A DNA stretch of 55,659 nt from CAZEDU01 sp964511185 (GCA_964511185.1 CAZEDU010000017.1:1-55659), one strand, 5' to 3'. Numbered from the stretch's first letter, positions 9,456-18,778 are shown. The notes: a model not told the origin generated them from the sequence alone. Program-made: numbers and translations.

Positions 9456-10100
9456 GTGAGCCTGCTCCCGGTCAGCGCCAGCTACGCCGAGCTCGTCTCG
9501 GAGTGCTTTCTCGCGCACCGCGGCACGGGCCTCATGCTCTCGCCGCTCGACGTCGAGCTGATTGGGCAGTGGCAGTCGCGCGGCATTCCGTTCGAGATCG
9601 TCGCGCGCGGCATTCGGCGCGCCGCCGAGTCGGCGCTGTTCCACGCCGTGCCCGGCGAGGCGCCGCTTCGTTCGTTGCGCGCGTGCCGCAAGCAGGTGGA
9701 GGCGGAGTATCGAAGGTACGCGGGGCGCGCGGCGGGCAAGACCGAGCCGGCGGCGGAGGAGGCCGAGCCCGCCCACGCGACGCGCCACCAGAAGCTGCGC
9801 GCCGCGCTCAAGAAGATGGCCAAGGCACACCCAGGGCTCGCGGCCTTCGTCGAGCGGCAGCTCCAGGGGCCGCTCCAGGCGCTCCCGGCGGACTTGGCGG
9901 AGCTGGGCCGGCTGGAAGAGCGGCTCGAAGTCCTTCTGGTGCGCGCGCTGCCGTTCGAAGAGCGGCTCCGGCTCTTGCGCGAAGCCCGGCAAATGGCGCA
10001 GAACGCCGCCCCCATGTCGAAGCGCGCCCGCCAGATGTCGCGACGGTTTCTCCGCTCGGCCGCGCTTCAACGCCGTCTCGCCTTGACGTCCCTTTGGTGA
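9456..10100 (+). CDS. Helical partner protein of the DnaC-like ATPase, unknown function
   Basis: A 214-residue product from GTG at 9456. An earlier in-frame ATG at 9387 lies inside the insertion sequence and is unlikely to be original. The N-terminus (SPLDVELIGQWQSRGIPFEIVARGI) has the look of the small DnaD/replication-initiator-like domains that precede DnaC-type loaders. The rest is charged alpha helix (LEERLEVLLVRALPFEERLRLLREARQ), probably coiled coil. Its stop shares a base with the start of the next gene (TGATG), so the two are translationally coupled and probably act together. The IS sits 55 bp upstream and may have separated the gene from its original promoter. Confidence 0.6.
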   Translation: MSLLPVSASYAELVSECFLAHRGTGLMLSPLDVELIGQWQSRGIPFEIVARGIRRAAESALFHAVPGEAPLRSLRACRKQVEAEYRRYAGRAAGKTEPAAEEAEPAHATRHQKLRAALKKMAKAHPGLAAFVERQLQGPLQALPADLAELGRLEERLEVLLVRALPFEERLRLLREARQMAQNAAPMSKRARQMSRRFLRSAALQRRLALTSLW

Positions 10101-11017
10101 TGCCGATGGAAGCTGCCCAGGCTGCCCCGCGAAGCTGCTCGACCTGCAACGGCAAGATGTACCTGGTGGAGCGCGTGAAGGACCGCGCGCAGGCCAAGCC
10201 TTGCGCGTGCGCGCAGGCGTGCCGGCGGTGCGGCGGCGCCGGCTACGTCTACGTCACGCAGCAAGAGACGTTCAGCCAGAAGGTGGGCGCCAAGACGTAC
10301 GAGGTGCTCTCGCCGTGCGCCTGCCGCGTGGTGAGCAAGCGGGTGCAGCTGTTCAACGAGGCGGGCGTGCCGGCGGTGCTCGCCGGGAAGGTCGACTTCG
10401 ACAGCTACCGCAACTACAGCGAAGGGCAGGAGCGGGCGAAGAAGGTCGCCACCGCGTTCGCGTTCGGCTACCGCAAAGGTGAGCCGATGAAGGGCTTCGT
10501 GCTGGCGGGGCCGGTGGGGACGGGCAAGACGCATCTGCTCGGCTCGGTGCTCACGCACCTGACGCTCGAGGTCGGCGCGCCGGCGAAGTACGTGGAGATC
10601 TCGCTGCTCTTCGCGACGATTCGGCGCGGCTTCCAAGAGGGCAAGAGCGGCGGCGAGATCATCGGGCCGCTGTCAGAGGTCGAGGTGCTCGCGATCGACG
10701 AGCTCGGCAAGGGGCGCGGCAGCCCGTTCGAGCTCGAGACGCTCGATGAGCTGATCGCGCGCCGCTACAACGCCGGCCGCACCACCCTGTTCGCCACGAA
10801 CTACTCCCTCGCCTGGGAGCGCCCTTCCGTCGTGCGCGCGGACAAGCACCTGTCCAGCGCGGAGCTCAAGGGCGCGGGGCAAGGCGCCGAGATCTTGCGG
10901 GAGCGCGTGAGCGAGCGCATCTACAGCCGGCTCTCGGAGATGTGCGAGTTCGTCGAGCTGCCGATGAGCACGCCCGACTGCCGGCGCCCGCTGCAAGAGA
11001 CGAAGCGGCGGATCTAG
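10100..11017 (+). CDS. DnaC/IstB-like AAA+ ATPase with N-terminal zinc-binding region
   Basis: A 305-residue protein. Residues 13-44 carry four CxxC/CxC pairs (CSTC, CACAQAC, CRRC, plus CAC at 73-75) like a DnaJ-type zinc cluster. The ATPase core follows: Walker A GPVGTGKTHL at 137-146, Walker B VLAIDELG at about 196-203, and sensor region TTLFATNYSL. The C-terminal ERIYSRLSEMCEFVEL is typical of DnaC/DnaI helicase loaders. It may load the replicative helicase or drive another DNA-linked AAA+ process. Stand-alone DnaC-like proteins are often of phage or mobile origin, but here it is coupled to the helical partner. Its TAG overlaps the stop of the convergent DUF486 gene. Confidence 0.8.
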   Translation: MPMEAAQAAPRSCSTCNGKMYLVERVKDRAQAKPCACAQACRRCGGAGYVYVTQQETFSQKVGAKTYEVLSPCACRVVSKRVQLFNEAGVPAVLAGKVDFDSYRNYSEGQERAKKVATAFAFGYRKGEPMKGFVLAGPVGTGKTHLLGSVLTHLTLEVGAPAKYVEISLLFATIRRGFQEGKSGGEIIGPLSEVEVLAIDELGKGRGSPFELETLDELIARRYNAGRTTLFATNYSLAWERPSVVRADKHLSSAELKGAGQGAEILRERVSERIYSRLSEMCEFVELPMSTPDCRRPLQETKRRI

Positions 11018-11241
11018 GCGCGCCCCCACAGCGGCCCGCCAAAGCCCAGGTGTCCCAACCGATTCGCCGGGACCTGAAGCAGGTATTCCGGGAGCGCGAT
11101 CATCCACGACGCCGCGATGGCGAGGAGGAGCGGCCAGCTCCGCTGCTTCAAGAGGTAGTACCAGGCGAAGGTCATGAAGGTGTTCGAGGCGATGAGCAGC
11201 CCCGTCGCGCCCAGCCCTCGAAGCAGCGCGCTGTCGGTCAT
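11014..11241 (-). CDS. DUF486-type small membrane protein, truncated
   Basis: A 75-residue product. The sequence SNTFMTFAWYYLLKQRSWPL, then LAIAASWMIALPEYLLQVPANRLG closely follows the DUF486/DMT-superfamily signature (two hydrophobic helices and QVPANR). Full proteins are ~110-120 residues with two more helices. Here the family sequence ends at LGHLGF and a short unrelated tail runs into a stop that overlaps the stop of the convergent ATPase gene. The missing half suggests a 3' deletion or rearrangement at the junction. Membrane location is likely; the substrate of this family is not established. Confidence 0.65.
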   Translation of the reverse strand: MTDSALLRGLGATGLLIASNTFMTFAWYYLLKQRSWPLLLAIAASWMIALPEYLLQVPANRLGHLGFGGPLWGRA

Positions 11242-11422
11242 GGTGGCTCCGGTCGAGGCTCAACCCCGCGGATTCCAGGTGATCCGCCGGGACTGAACAG
11301 CTCCTTTTCAGTCCAGGTGGACGCGCTTGTCATTTTTCCGTGAAATACGTACCCGTGGGCCGGACAACTGCGGTTCGCCTTGTGCGGATAATTCCTCAGG
11401 ATTTGCAAGCGACGACTGGCCC

Positions 11423-12511
11423 ATGCACCGCCCTCCTCACCTGAGCCCCGTGCCGTCGTCGGCCAGTCATCGCTCCGAGAAGCTGCTCGAGGCCGGGCTG
11501 TGGCTGCGCATGAACGGCGACCCCGAAGGTGGCCTCAAGCTGATCGAGCAGGCCCTGCAGGTCGACCCGAACAACGCGCGCGCGCGCAAGCTGCTCGAGG
11601 GACAGAAGAAGGAAGCCGCGCCGGCGCCGCGCAGCGATCCGCCCGTCCCGACCAAAGGAAAGAAGGGCAAGAAGAACAAGAGGGGCGCCGCGTCCTGGAC
11701 GCCCGCCGCGCCGACGATGGATGGCGCCGCCTCCGCGACGCCGTCGCCGATCGAGGTGAGTGATCCGCTGCACGACGAGCGCGCGTGGATCATCGACCAG
11801 AAGTCGACCCAACCCAGCGCGCCGCCGCTGCCTTCGGTGCCCGAGCCGAGCGCGGCCGAGCCGGAGCCGAAGCCGTCCGTCGCCGCGCCGGCGACTGATG
11901 GGCAGACCGCTCTGCTCGGGCCGCTCGCGCTCGAGGCGCCCGCGACCGCGCCGCTCCCCGAGCTGCCTCCGGTGACGGCGCTGATCGACGTCCAGGCGGA
12001 GGAGAGCGCGCCCGCGCCGCCGAGCGCCGAGGCGACGCCGCTCCCGCTCCCGGTGGAGCGCGACCCCGCTTCACCGCCGGACGCGCTCGACGCGGCCTTG
12101 AGCGCGCTGCCGCTGTCGGACGCGCCGGAGCTGTCGACCACCGATGCGCTCGCGCTCAAGCCGGCGCGGGGCCGTTGGCTGATGCTCGGCGCCATCGCGA
12201 TCACCGGTGCGGCGATCGCCGCCGCCGCGCACTTCACGCTTCGCCGCCCCAGCCACCCGCCCGCGCCGGCACCGGCAGCGGCGCCGACGTTGCCGAAGGC
12301 GCCGCCGGACACCACGCTCCCTCAACAGGTCGTTCCCGAGAAGAGCGACCCGGTCGCCGTCGAGCCACCGGCCCCCCCCGTCGCGGCGCCGGCCCCCAAG
12401 CCGCCCCCGCCCGTGAAGCCCGCCAAGGCGTCCAAGCCGCCCAAGCCCGCACCCGCGAAGCGCACCCAGGAGCTGAACCGAGATGACGTGTTGGATCCCT
12501 ACGGCCCGTAA
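11423..12511 (+). CDS. Pro-rich single-span protein with TPR-like N-terminus
   Basis: A 362-residue product from ATG at 11423. An earlier in-frame ATG at 11327 adds 32 unlikely residues. Residues ~15-50 form one TPR-like repeat (EAGLWLRMNGDPEGGLKLIE, then DPNNARARKLL). A Lys-rich patch and a long Pro/Ala/Glu region follow to ~250, then one membrane span (WLMLGAIAITGAAIAAAAHF, ~253-272), a Pro-rich periplasmic part and the end DDVLDPYGP. That end recalls LLVDPFQDGR at the end of the 3221 kinase. It overlaps the next gene by 29 bases in another phase. Function unknown; probably a membrane scaffold in an operon with the TPR and Cys-rich genes. Confidence 0.65.
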   Translation: MHRPPHLSPVPSSASHRSEKLLEAGLWLRMNGDPEGGLKLIEQALQVDPNNARARKLLEGQKKEAAPAPRSDPPVPTKGKKGKKNKRGAASWTPAAPTMDGAASATPSPIEVSDPLHDERAWIIDQKSTQPSAPPLPSVPEPSAAEPEPKPSVAAPATDGQTALLGPLALEAPATAPLPELPPVTALIDVQAEESAPAPPSAEATPLPLPVERDPASPPDALDAALSALPLSDAPELSTTDALALKPARGRWLMLGAIAITGAAIAAAAHFTLRRPSHPPAPAPAAAPTLPKAPPDTTLPQQVVPEKSDPVAVEPPAPPVAAPAPKPPPPVKPAKASKPPKPAPAKRTQELNRDDVLDPYGP

Positions 12512-13166
12512 GGCGGCGGCGCTCCTGGTGCTCCTGGCCTTCGTGGCGCCCGACTTCGCGTGGGCCGCCAAGCCGCTGACGCGGGCCCAGAAGGACGCGC
12601 GCGCCTCGCACAAGAAGGCGAAGAAGGCCTACGAGCTGGGTCAGTTCGAAGAAGCGCTCGCCGCGTACACCGAGGCGTACCGGCTCGAGCCGGTGGCGGC
12701 CACGCTCTTCAACATCGCGCAGTGCCACCGGCAGATGAACCAGTACCAGAAGGCGGCGTTCTTCTACGGCCGGTACCTGTCGCAGGCGAAGAAGCCCATC
12801 CCCAACGAGAAGGTCGCGCGCGAGCTGATGGCCGAGATGATGCGCAAAGAAGAAGAGGAGCGGCAGCAGCGCCTGTCGGCGGAGGTCGACGTGGTGCCGC
12901 TGGGGACGCCCGACGTTCCGACCGCGCCTGGGGCCGCGTCGGCGCGCCTGGCGCCGCGGCCAGGCCAGCCCACCAGCCAAGCGGTGTCCGCCGCGCCTTC
13001 GACCGAGCGCGTGAGCGACACCGCGAAGCCCGACAGCATCCTCAACAAGTGGTGGTTCTGGACCGGCGTCGGCGTGCTCGCGGCCGGTGCGGGCGCCGCC
13101 CTGGTCGTCACGAATTCACCCAAGCCGTCCCCGGCCACCCTGGGTGAGAAGAACCTGCGTCCATGA
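12483..13166 (+). CDS. TPR protein with signal segment and C-terminal membrane anchor
   Basis: A 227-residue product. A signal-like segment (KAAALLVLLAFVAPDFAWA, ~10-28) is followed by a TPR region with SHKKAKKAYELGQFEEALAA and ATLFNIAQCHRQMNQYQKAA, then a charged helix (ELMAEMMRKEEEERQQR). A Pro/Ala linker and one membrane span (WWFWTGVGVLAAGAGAALVV) end the protein. It strongly resembles the 4542-5069 product in layout and in the NIAQCHR unit. It overlaps both neighbours (29 and 4 bases), so the three genes form one transcription unit. It is probably an envelope TPR adaptor; partner unknown. Confidence 0.7.
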   Translation: MTCWIPTARKAAALLVLLAFVAPDFAWAAKPLTRAQKDARASHKKAKKAYELGQFEEALAAYTEAYRLEPVAATLFNIAQCHRQMNQYQKAAFFYGRYLSQAKKPIPNEKVARELMAEMMRKEEEERQQRLSAEVDVVPLGTPDVPTAPGAASARLAPRPGQPTSQAVSAAPSTERVSDTAKPDSILNKWWFWTGVGVLAAGAGAALVVTNSPKPSPATLGEKNLRP

Positions 13167-16014
13167 ATCGCCTCATCGAGTCTCTCCCCCTTCGCTGGGC
13201 GCTCGTCGCCTTGGGGGCCGCCCTCGCGGCCTTCGGTTGCGGCGATCCTTCGACCGCGTCGGGCACCGCGGTGCTCTTGCGCATCGAGCACGGTGAGACC
13301 GTGCCTTTCGCGCAGGTCCGCGCGACGTTCTTCCCCGAAGACGGGTCGACGCTCGGCCCGGTCGTCGCGCCGGATGATCCGGGCGAGCCGCTGCCGAGCC
13401 CTCAATCCTTGCGGGTGCTGCTCGACGACGCGCTCGAAGGGCAGAGCGTCCACGTGCTGGTCGAGGGGCTGTCCCAAGGCGTCCCGGTCGTCTCGGGCGA
13501 AGGCGCGGTGATGATCGTCCGCGGCCGCGAGGTGGAGCTGCCGGTGTTCCTCTCGCCGACGGGCGTCGCGCCGCCACCCGACGGCGGCGACGACGGGGGC
13601 TCCGAGCTGGACGGCGGGCTCGATGGCGGCCTCGACGGCGGAGACTGCGGCGCGTGCGACCCGCTCTTCACCGACACGTGCCAGAACGGCGTCTGTGGTT
13701 GCGGGAGTGGGGCGGCCTGCGTGGCGGGGCAGCGGTGCGTGGGCGGGACGTGCGTGTGCAACTCGAGCTCGTGCTCGGGCTGCTGCGCCGGCAACGAGTG
13801 CCGCCCCGGCGACGCGGGCGTCCAGTGCGGCGCCGGCGGCGCGGCCTGCGAGCCGTGCCCGTCGGATCAGACCTGCAACAACGGCGTGTGCGCCGGCTGC
13901 AACGCCACGTGCACCACCGGCTGCTGCTCCGGCAGCACCTGCGGCCCCACGCCGGAGCTGCAGCGCTGCGGCGTCGGCGGCGTCGCCTGCGTCGCGTGCG
14001 ACCCGAACCGCTCCAACGCGTGCACCAATGGCGCCTGCCGGTGCGGCAGCAACGCCCAGTGCGCGGTCGGCCAGCGCTGCGTGAGCGGCAGCTGCGTGTG
14101 CAAAGCGCAGTCGTGTCCGAGCGGCTGCTGCCGCGGTGGCCAATGCCGCACGCCTTCCCTCTCCACCTGCGGGACCTCGGGGGTCGCCTGCGTCGCGTGT
14201 GACGAGAACCGCGCCGACAGCTGCACGAGCGGCAGCTGCCGTTGTGGCAACGGCGCGCAGTGCGCCGTCGGTCAGCGGTGCCTCGCGGGGGCTTGCGTGT
14301 GCGACGCCACCTCGTGTCCGGGCGGCTGCTGCGACGGCACCACCTGCCGCGCTCGCAGCTTCCCGACCTACTGCGGCGCGAACGGATCGACCTGCGCGGC
14401 GTGCGACGCCTCGCGCGCGAACACCTGCACCGCCGCGGGCGAATGCCAGTGCGGCACGAACAGCCCGTGCGGCGCGGGCCAGCGCTGCGTGAGCGGCACC
14501 TGCGTGTGCGACGCCACGTCGTGCCCCAGCGGCTGCTGCTCCGGCAACACCTGCCTGCCAGGAAACTCCACCGCGGCGTGCGGCGCCGGCGGCGCCAGCT
14601 GCCAAAGCTGCCCGGGCTCGCAGCAGTGTCTCGATGGTGTGTGCACCGGCTGCAACACACAGACCTGCCCGAACGGCTGCTGCTCCGGCAGCACCTGCAC
14701 CACCCCGGCGTTGAGCGCCTGCAACACCGGCGGCGCCGCCTGCATCGCCTGCGACGCCACGCGCGCCGACAACTGCACCAACGGCAGCTGCCGCTGCGGC
14801 ACCGGGAGCACCTGCGCGACCGGACAGCGCTGCTCCGGCGGCGCGTGCATCTGCGATGCGAGCTCGTGTGGCGGGTGCTGCTCGGGCAACACCTGCTTGG
14901 TGGGCAACACGCTCGCCAACTGCGGAATCGGCGGCGCCAGCTGCGGCGCGTGCGACAGCGCCCAGGCCGACAACTGCACCAATGGCAACTGCCGCTGCGG
15001 TACAGGGAGCGCCTGCGCGGCCGGTCAGCGCTGCGTGAGCGGCGCGTGCGTGTGCGACGCCACCTCGTGCCCCAATGGCTGCTGCTCCGGCAACACCTGC
15101 AACGCCGCGGCGGCGGGGACGTGCGGCACCAACGGGGGCGCGTGCACCAACTGCAACGCGTCGTCGACGGTGGCGGACAACTGCGTGAGCGGGAGCTGCC
15201 GCTGTGGCAGCGACGCGGCCTGCGCGGCGGGCCAGCGCTGCCAGTCCGGCAGCTGCGTGTGCGACTCGACCTCTTGCGCCGGCTGCTGCTCGGGCAACAG
15301 CTGCCTGGCCGGCAACCAGACCAGCGCGTGCGGCGCCAGCGGCGGGACGTGCTCGGCGTGCGACGCGAACAAGGCGGACAACTGCTCGGGCGGCGCGTGC
15401 CGCTGCGGGAGCAACGCGGCGTGCGGCGCGGGGCAGCTCTGCGTGGCCGGCGCGTGCGTCTGCGACGCGGCGACCTGCGCCGGGTGCTGCTCGGGGAGCA
15501 CGTGCGCCGCGGGGAACCAGACGGGCGCGTGCGGCACGGGCGGGGGCGCCTGCACCAACTGCAATGCGTCGTCGACGGTGGCCGACAACTGCACGGCGGG
15601 CGCGTGCCGCTGCGGCGCCAACCCCGCCTGCGGCGCGGGTCAGACGTGCTCGGCCGGCAGCTGCGTGTGCACGGCCGTCCGTCGGGGTGCTGTGCCGGCA
15701 ACAGCTGCGCCGCGGGGACGGCGTTCTCCGCCTGCGGCGCGGCGGGCGCGGCCTGTGTGGCGTGCGACGCGAACCTGGCGGATTCGTGCGGCGGTGGCGC
15801 GTGCCTGTGCGGCGCCGGATCGGCATGCGCGCCAGGCCAGCAGTGCGTCGGCGGCGCCTGCGTGTGCAACGCGACGTCGTGCCCAAGCGGGTGCTGCGCG
15901 GGCAACGTCTGTCAGGCCGGCAGCAGCCTCAATGCGTGCGGCAGCGGCGGGAACGCGTGCGTCGACTGCGCGGACATGGGCTTTCTGCTTTGCCTGGCCG
16001 GCGCGTGCTTGTAG
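13163..16014 (+). CDS. Cys-rich multi-module lipoprotein, frameshifted near 15675
   Basis: The ATG overlaps the previous stop (ATGA). Residues 1-26 are a lipoprotein signal ending AAFGC (Cys26). Residues ~30-135 look like a beta-rich domain, then a Gly/Asp-rich linker, then Cys-rich modules of ~65-75 residues to the end. Each has CxCG...GQRCVxGxCVC followed by a xSCxxGCCxGxxC hub. Ten modules read in the starting frame. At about 15675, after CVCTA, the frame changes and two more modules follow to a TAG at 16012. Aligning with the other copies suggests seven bases are missing, which restores phase and gives ~952 residues. It is probably a surface or secreted disulfide-rich rod. The lesion could be real or an assembly slip between repeats. 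Confidence 0.7.
13640..15970 (+). repeat. Twelve tandem Cys-rich modules
   Basis: About 12 copies of a ~200-base unit within the lipoprotein gene. Each carries a GCC core flanked by single cysteines (for example SCPSGCCSGNTC). Copies differ in the loop between RCG and GQRC, and some use NASSTVADNC, so they have diverged, not just recently amplified. Two neighbouring units at ~15110-15240 and ~15520-15650 are nearly identical around NASSTVADNC, suggesting a later block duplication. Confidence 0.8.
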
Positions 16015-16017
16015 CCG

Positions 16018-17172
16018 TCAACGCCCTCCATCGAGGCCAGCCGCGCCCCTTGCCCGCGCCAACCCTTCGCGCACCCACGTCCGCCCGACGATCAGCCAGA
16101 CCCACGCCAACGTCGCCGCCAAGAACGCGCCGGCCGCGATCGCGATCCACAAGGTGAACCGCTCCGCGTCCACGTCGAGCAGCGCGCGGCAAATGAGCGC
16201 CACGCCGAACAGAAGCCCCATCACCCGTACGACCCATGGGCTCTGGCTCAACGCCTGAGGCCTGCCCTCGTGCGCGAGCACGACGTGCGCCGATACGGAG
16301 AAGACCATCAGCCCGAAGCCGCCGATGAACAGGACGTGCAGCGCCGCGCGCTTGTACTCGGGCAGCAAGGCGACCAGCGCGTTGCCGATGGGCAGCATCC
16401 ACACGGCGATCCACGCGAGGGTGCGGTGAAGGCCGGGCTGGGTCGGCCAGCGGTAGACGCGGCCCATCAGGAGCACCGCCAGCACGATGAGAGCGCGCGC
16501 GGCGAACGCGACGCGCGGCATCCCGAGCGGCTCGAGGCCGAACGACGCGAAGAAGAGCACCGCCGCGAGGGCATGGAGCTTGGGCCCCGGGACGTCCTGC
16601 GCCGGCGCGCCGCGCGTCAGCATGGGGAGCAGGAAGCTGCCCAGGCCGATCGCCAGGCCGGTGAACATGCCCTGCAGCAGGGCGGCGCGCCCCACGTCGT
16701 GCAGCCGCATCCAGCCCATCGCGCCGCCGAGCGCCACCAGCACCGAGCCGCCGAGCGCCGCGAGCAAGCTCACCGGCACCCAGACGAAGCTCGGCGGAAG
16801 GCCGGGCCCCGCGGCGCGCCGGCGACGCGCGACGAAGACGATGAGCGATCCGACCACCAGCCACCAGCCGGCCTGCGTGAGCGCCCACCGCTCGAGCCAG
16901 GCGAACAGCGCGACCGAGCCGAGCGCCGCTGCGAGCACCCAGACGAGCAGGCGCGGCGGAGGCGCGGTCTGCGTCCGGCGCGGAATGAACGTGAGCAGAA
17001 AGCCGGTGGCGAACGCCATCATCACGGCCTGGATCTGCGTGATGGCGTGAAAGACCGACCGGTACTCCTGGGTCACGCCCAGGCCGAGCAGCATCCAATG
17101 CAGCACGCCGGCCCAGGCGAGCAAGAAGCCGGTGGCGAAGAGCACGCGATAGGGAGCGGGTTCAGGGCGCAC
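16018..17172 (-). CDS. NnrS-family heme/copper membrane protein
   Basis: A 384-residue product from GTG at 17172; the frame is open much further upstream but the extension is not protein-like. It has ~12 hydrophobic segments. Typical NnrS features are visible: YRVLFATGFLLAWAGVLHW, FHAITQIQAVMMAFATGFLLTFIPRR, the LHALAAVLFFASF helix, and the paired His segment LFIGGFGLMVFSVSAHVVLAHEG. NnrS proteins are linked to nitric-oxide or nitrite metabolism and contain heme and copper. It is convergent with the Cys-rich gene and divergent from the multicopper oxidase, with a 178-bp shared upstream region. Confidence 0.8.
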   Translation of the reverse strand: MRPEPAPYRVLFATGFLLAWAGVLHWMLLGLGVTQEYRSVFHAITQIQAVMMAFATGFLLTFIPRRTQTAPPPRLLVWVLAAALGSVALFAWLERWALTQAGWWLVVGSLIVFVARRRRAAGPGLPPSFVWVPVSLLAALGGSVLVALGGAMGWMRLHDVGRAALLQGMFTGLAIGLGSFLLPMLTRGAPAQDVPGPKLHALAAVLFFASFGLEPLGMPRVAFAARALIVLAVLLMGRVYRWPTQPGLHRTLAWIAVWMLPIGNALVALLPEYKRAALHVLFIGGFGLMVFSVSAHVVLAHEGRPQALSQSPWVVRVMGLLFGVALICRALLDVDAERFTLWIAIAAGAFLAATLAWVWLIVGRTWVREGLARARGAAGLDGGR

Positions 17173-17272
17173 GCCGTGAGCGTCTGCGAACGGCAGACCA
17201 GCGCGCGCCTTCGGACAGAAGCACGGGGAGACACGCACACGGTGGGCGCAAGCCGTGCGACGGAGCGCCCCC

Positions 17273-17291
17273 GCGCGCAATTGCTGCGCGC
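17273..17291. promoter_or_regulatory. Inverted repeat in the NnrS/oxidase divergent promoter region
   Basis: GCGCGCA-ATTGC-TGCGCGC, a perfect 7-bp inverted repeat with a 5-base spacer, about midway between the divergent genes. It may be a regulator site controlling one or both. No matching regulator gene is adjacent, and the bases are GC-rich enough that chance cannot be excluded. Confidence 0.35.
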
Positions 17292-17350
17292 TTGGCGCGA
17301 CGACGCCGATGGCGGCACACTTGGAATGCACGTTGCTGCGGAACCACGGC

Positions 17351-18778
17351 ATGTCGACACGCTGGCTTCTCTTCTCGATCTTCTTCGCGCTCGCCTGCTC
17401 CCGCGCCGGACCTCCTCCCGACGAGACCGAGGAGGCCTCGCTCCAGCCGGAAGGGTGGGACGCCGAGCTGAAGATGGCCGAGGCGCCAGACAACGACCCG
17501 GCGCAGACGGTCGTGGCGGTGAACCTGGAAGCGCGGCCCACCCAGCTGGAGCTCCGGCCTGGCGTGCAGACCGAGGTGTGGACGTACAACGGCACCCTGC
17601 CCGGCCCGCTCATCCGCGCGAAGGTGGGCGACCGGCTCAAGGTGCACTTCGTCAATCACCTGCCGGAGCCGACGACGATTCACTGGCACGGGCTGCGCGT
17701 GCCGGCCGCGATGGACGGCTCGGAGGCGATGCAGGCGCCGGTGCCGCCCGGCGGGACGTTCGACTACGAGTTCACTCTGCTCGACGCGGGCACGTACTGG
17801 TACCACCCGCACGTGCGCTCGAGCGCGCAAGTCGGGGCGGGGCTGTACGGCGCGCTCATCGTCGAGGACCCGGCGGAGCCGAAGCTGGGCGACGAGCTGG
17901 TGCTGATGCTGAGCGACGTGAGCCTCGAAGACGACGGCACGCTCTCGCCGGCAAATCAGAACGGCTGGTTCGGCGACTACTTCGGGCGAGAGGGCAACCT
18001 GGTGCTCCTCAACGGCAAGCCGCCGCGGACGCTGCGCGCGCGCGTCGGAGCGCCGCAGCGCTGGCGCATCATCAATGCGGCGCGCACCCGCTTCCACAAG
18101 CTGAAGCTGCCGGGACAAAGCTGGCGGCGCGTCGCCGGAGACGGCGGGCTCATTCCCCAAGCCCAAGCGGTGGACACGGTCACGCTGACGCCGGGCGAGC
18201 GCGTCGAGCTCTACGTGCTCCCGCAGCCGCAGCCGGGCGGGCCGGTCGCGTTTCAGTCGCTCGACGCCGACCGCTTCCACATCAACGCCCTTCAGCCGCC
18301 GGTGGACTTGATGACCTTCTCGGTCACCGACCTGCCGCCGCCCGAGAAAGAGGCGCCCCCTTTGCCGAGCCCGCTGAGAGACATCCCCGCCACGGACGTC
18401 ACCGGCGCGCGCGTCGAGCTGGTGAAGCTCACCGAGCAGAGCGCGCCGGGCGGCGCAGTGATGGGCATCAACGGCAAGACGCACCACGAATCCGATCCGC
18501 TCCACGCCAAGGTGGGCGAGCGCGTCATCTGGGAAATCGACAACACGACCAGCTACGACCACCCGTTCCACCTACACGGGTTCTTCTTCCAGGTCATCGA
18601 CGTGAACGGCAAGCCGCCCGCGCTGCGCGAGTGGAAGGACACCGTCAACGTCGGGGCGAAGCAGAAGGCCCGGCTCGCCATCGAGTTCGACAACCGCCCC
18701 GGCATGTGGATGTTCCACTGCCACATCCTCGACCACGCCGAGCTGGGCATGATGGGGATGCTGATGGTGATGCCGTAG
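17351..18778 (+). CDS. Multicopper oxidase lipoprotein
   Basis: A 475-residue product. The ATG at 17351 opens a lipoprotein signal (MSTRWLLFSIFFALAC, Cys16). All four copper motifs are present: HWH (111-113), HPH (152-154), HPFHLHG near 415-421 and HCHILDHAELGM, where His456, Cys457, His458 and His462 are ligands and Met467 is the likely axial type-1 ligand. Three cupredoxin domains are implied. It oxidises phenolic or metal substrates with oxygen in the periplasm or on the outer surface, like laccase or CueO. The HCH motif argues against the copper nitrite reductase type. Divergent NnrS hints at a nitrogen-oxide or copper context, but the substrate is unknown. Confidence 0.9.
   Translation: MSTRWLLFSIFFALACSRAGPPPDETEEASLQPEGWDAELKMAEAPDNDPAQTVVAVNLEARPTQLELRPGVQTEVWTYNGTLPGPLIRAKVGDRLKVHFVNHLPEPTTIHWHGLRVPAAMDGSEAMQAPVPPGGTFDYEFTLLDAGTYWYHPHVRSSAQVGAGLYGALIVEDPAEPKLGDELVLMLSDVSLEDDGTLSPANQNGWFGDYFGREGNLVLLNGKPPRTLRARVGAPQRWRIINAARTRFHKLKLPGQSWRRVAGDGGLIPQAQAVDTVTLTPGERVELYVLPQPQPGGPVAFQSLDADRFHINALQPPVDLMTFSVTDLPPPEKEAPPLPSPLRDIPATDVTGARVELVKLTEQSAPGGAVMGINGKTHHESDPLHAKVGERVIWEIDNTTSYDHPFHLHGFFFQVIDVNGKPPALREWKDTVNVGAKQKARLAIEFDNRPGMWMFHCHILDHAELGMMGMLMVMP

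Noticed and set aside
12764..15886. A 1040-codon antisense open frame over the Cys-rich gene
   Set aside because: It mirrors the GC-rich third positions of the repeat gene. The sense frame has a lipoprotein signal and ordered cysteine modules; the antisense has only Arg/Ala-rich low-complexity sequence.
17351..18778. Reading the oxidase as a copper nitrite reductase because of the NnrS neighbour
   Set aside because: Three-domain size and the HCHxxxH type-1/trinuclear motif fit laccase-type multicopper oxidases.
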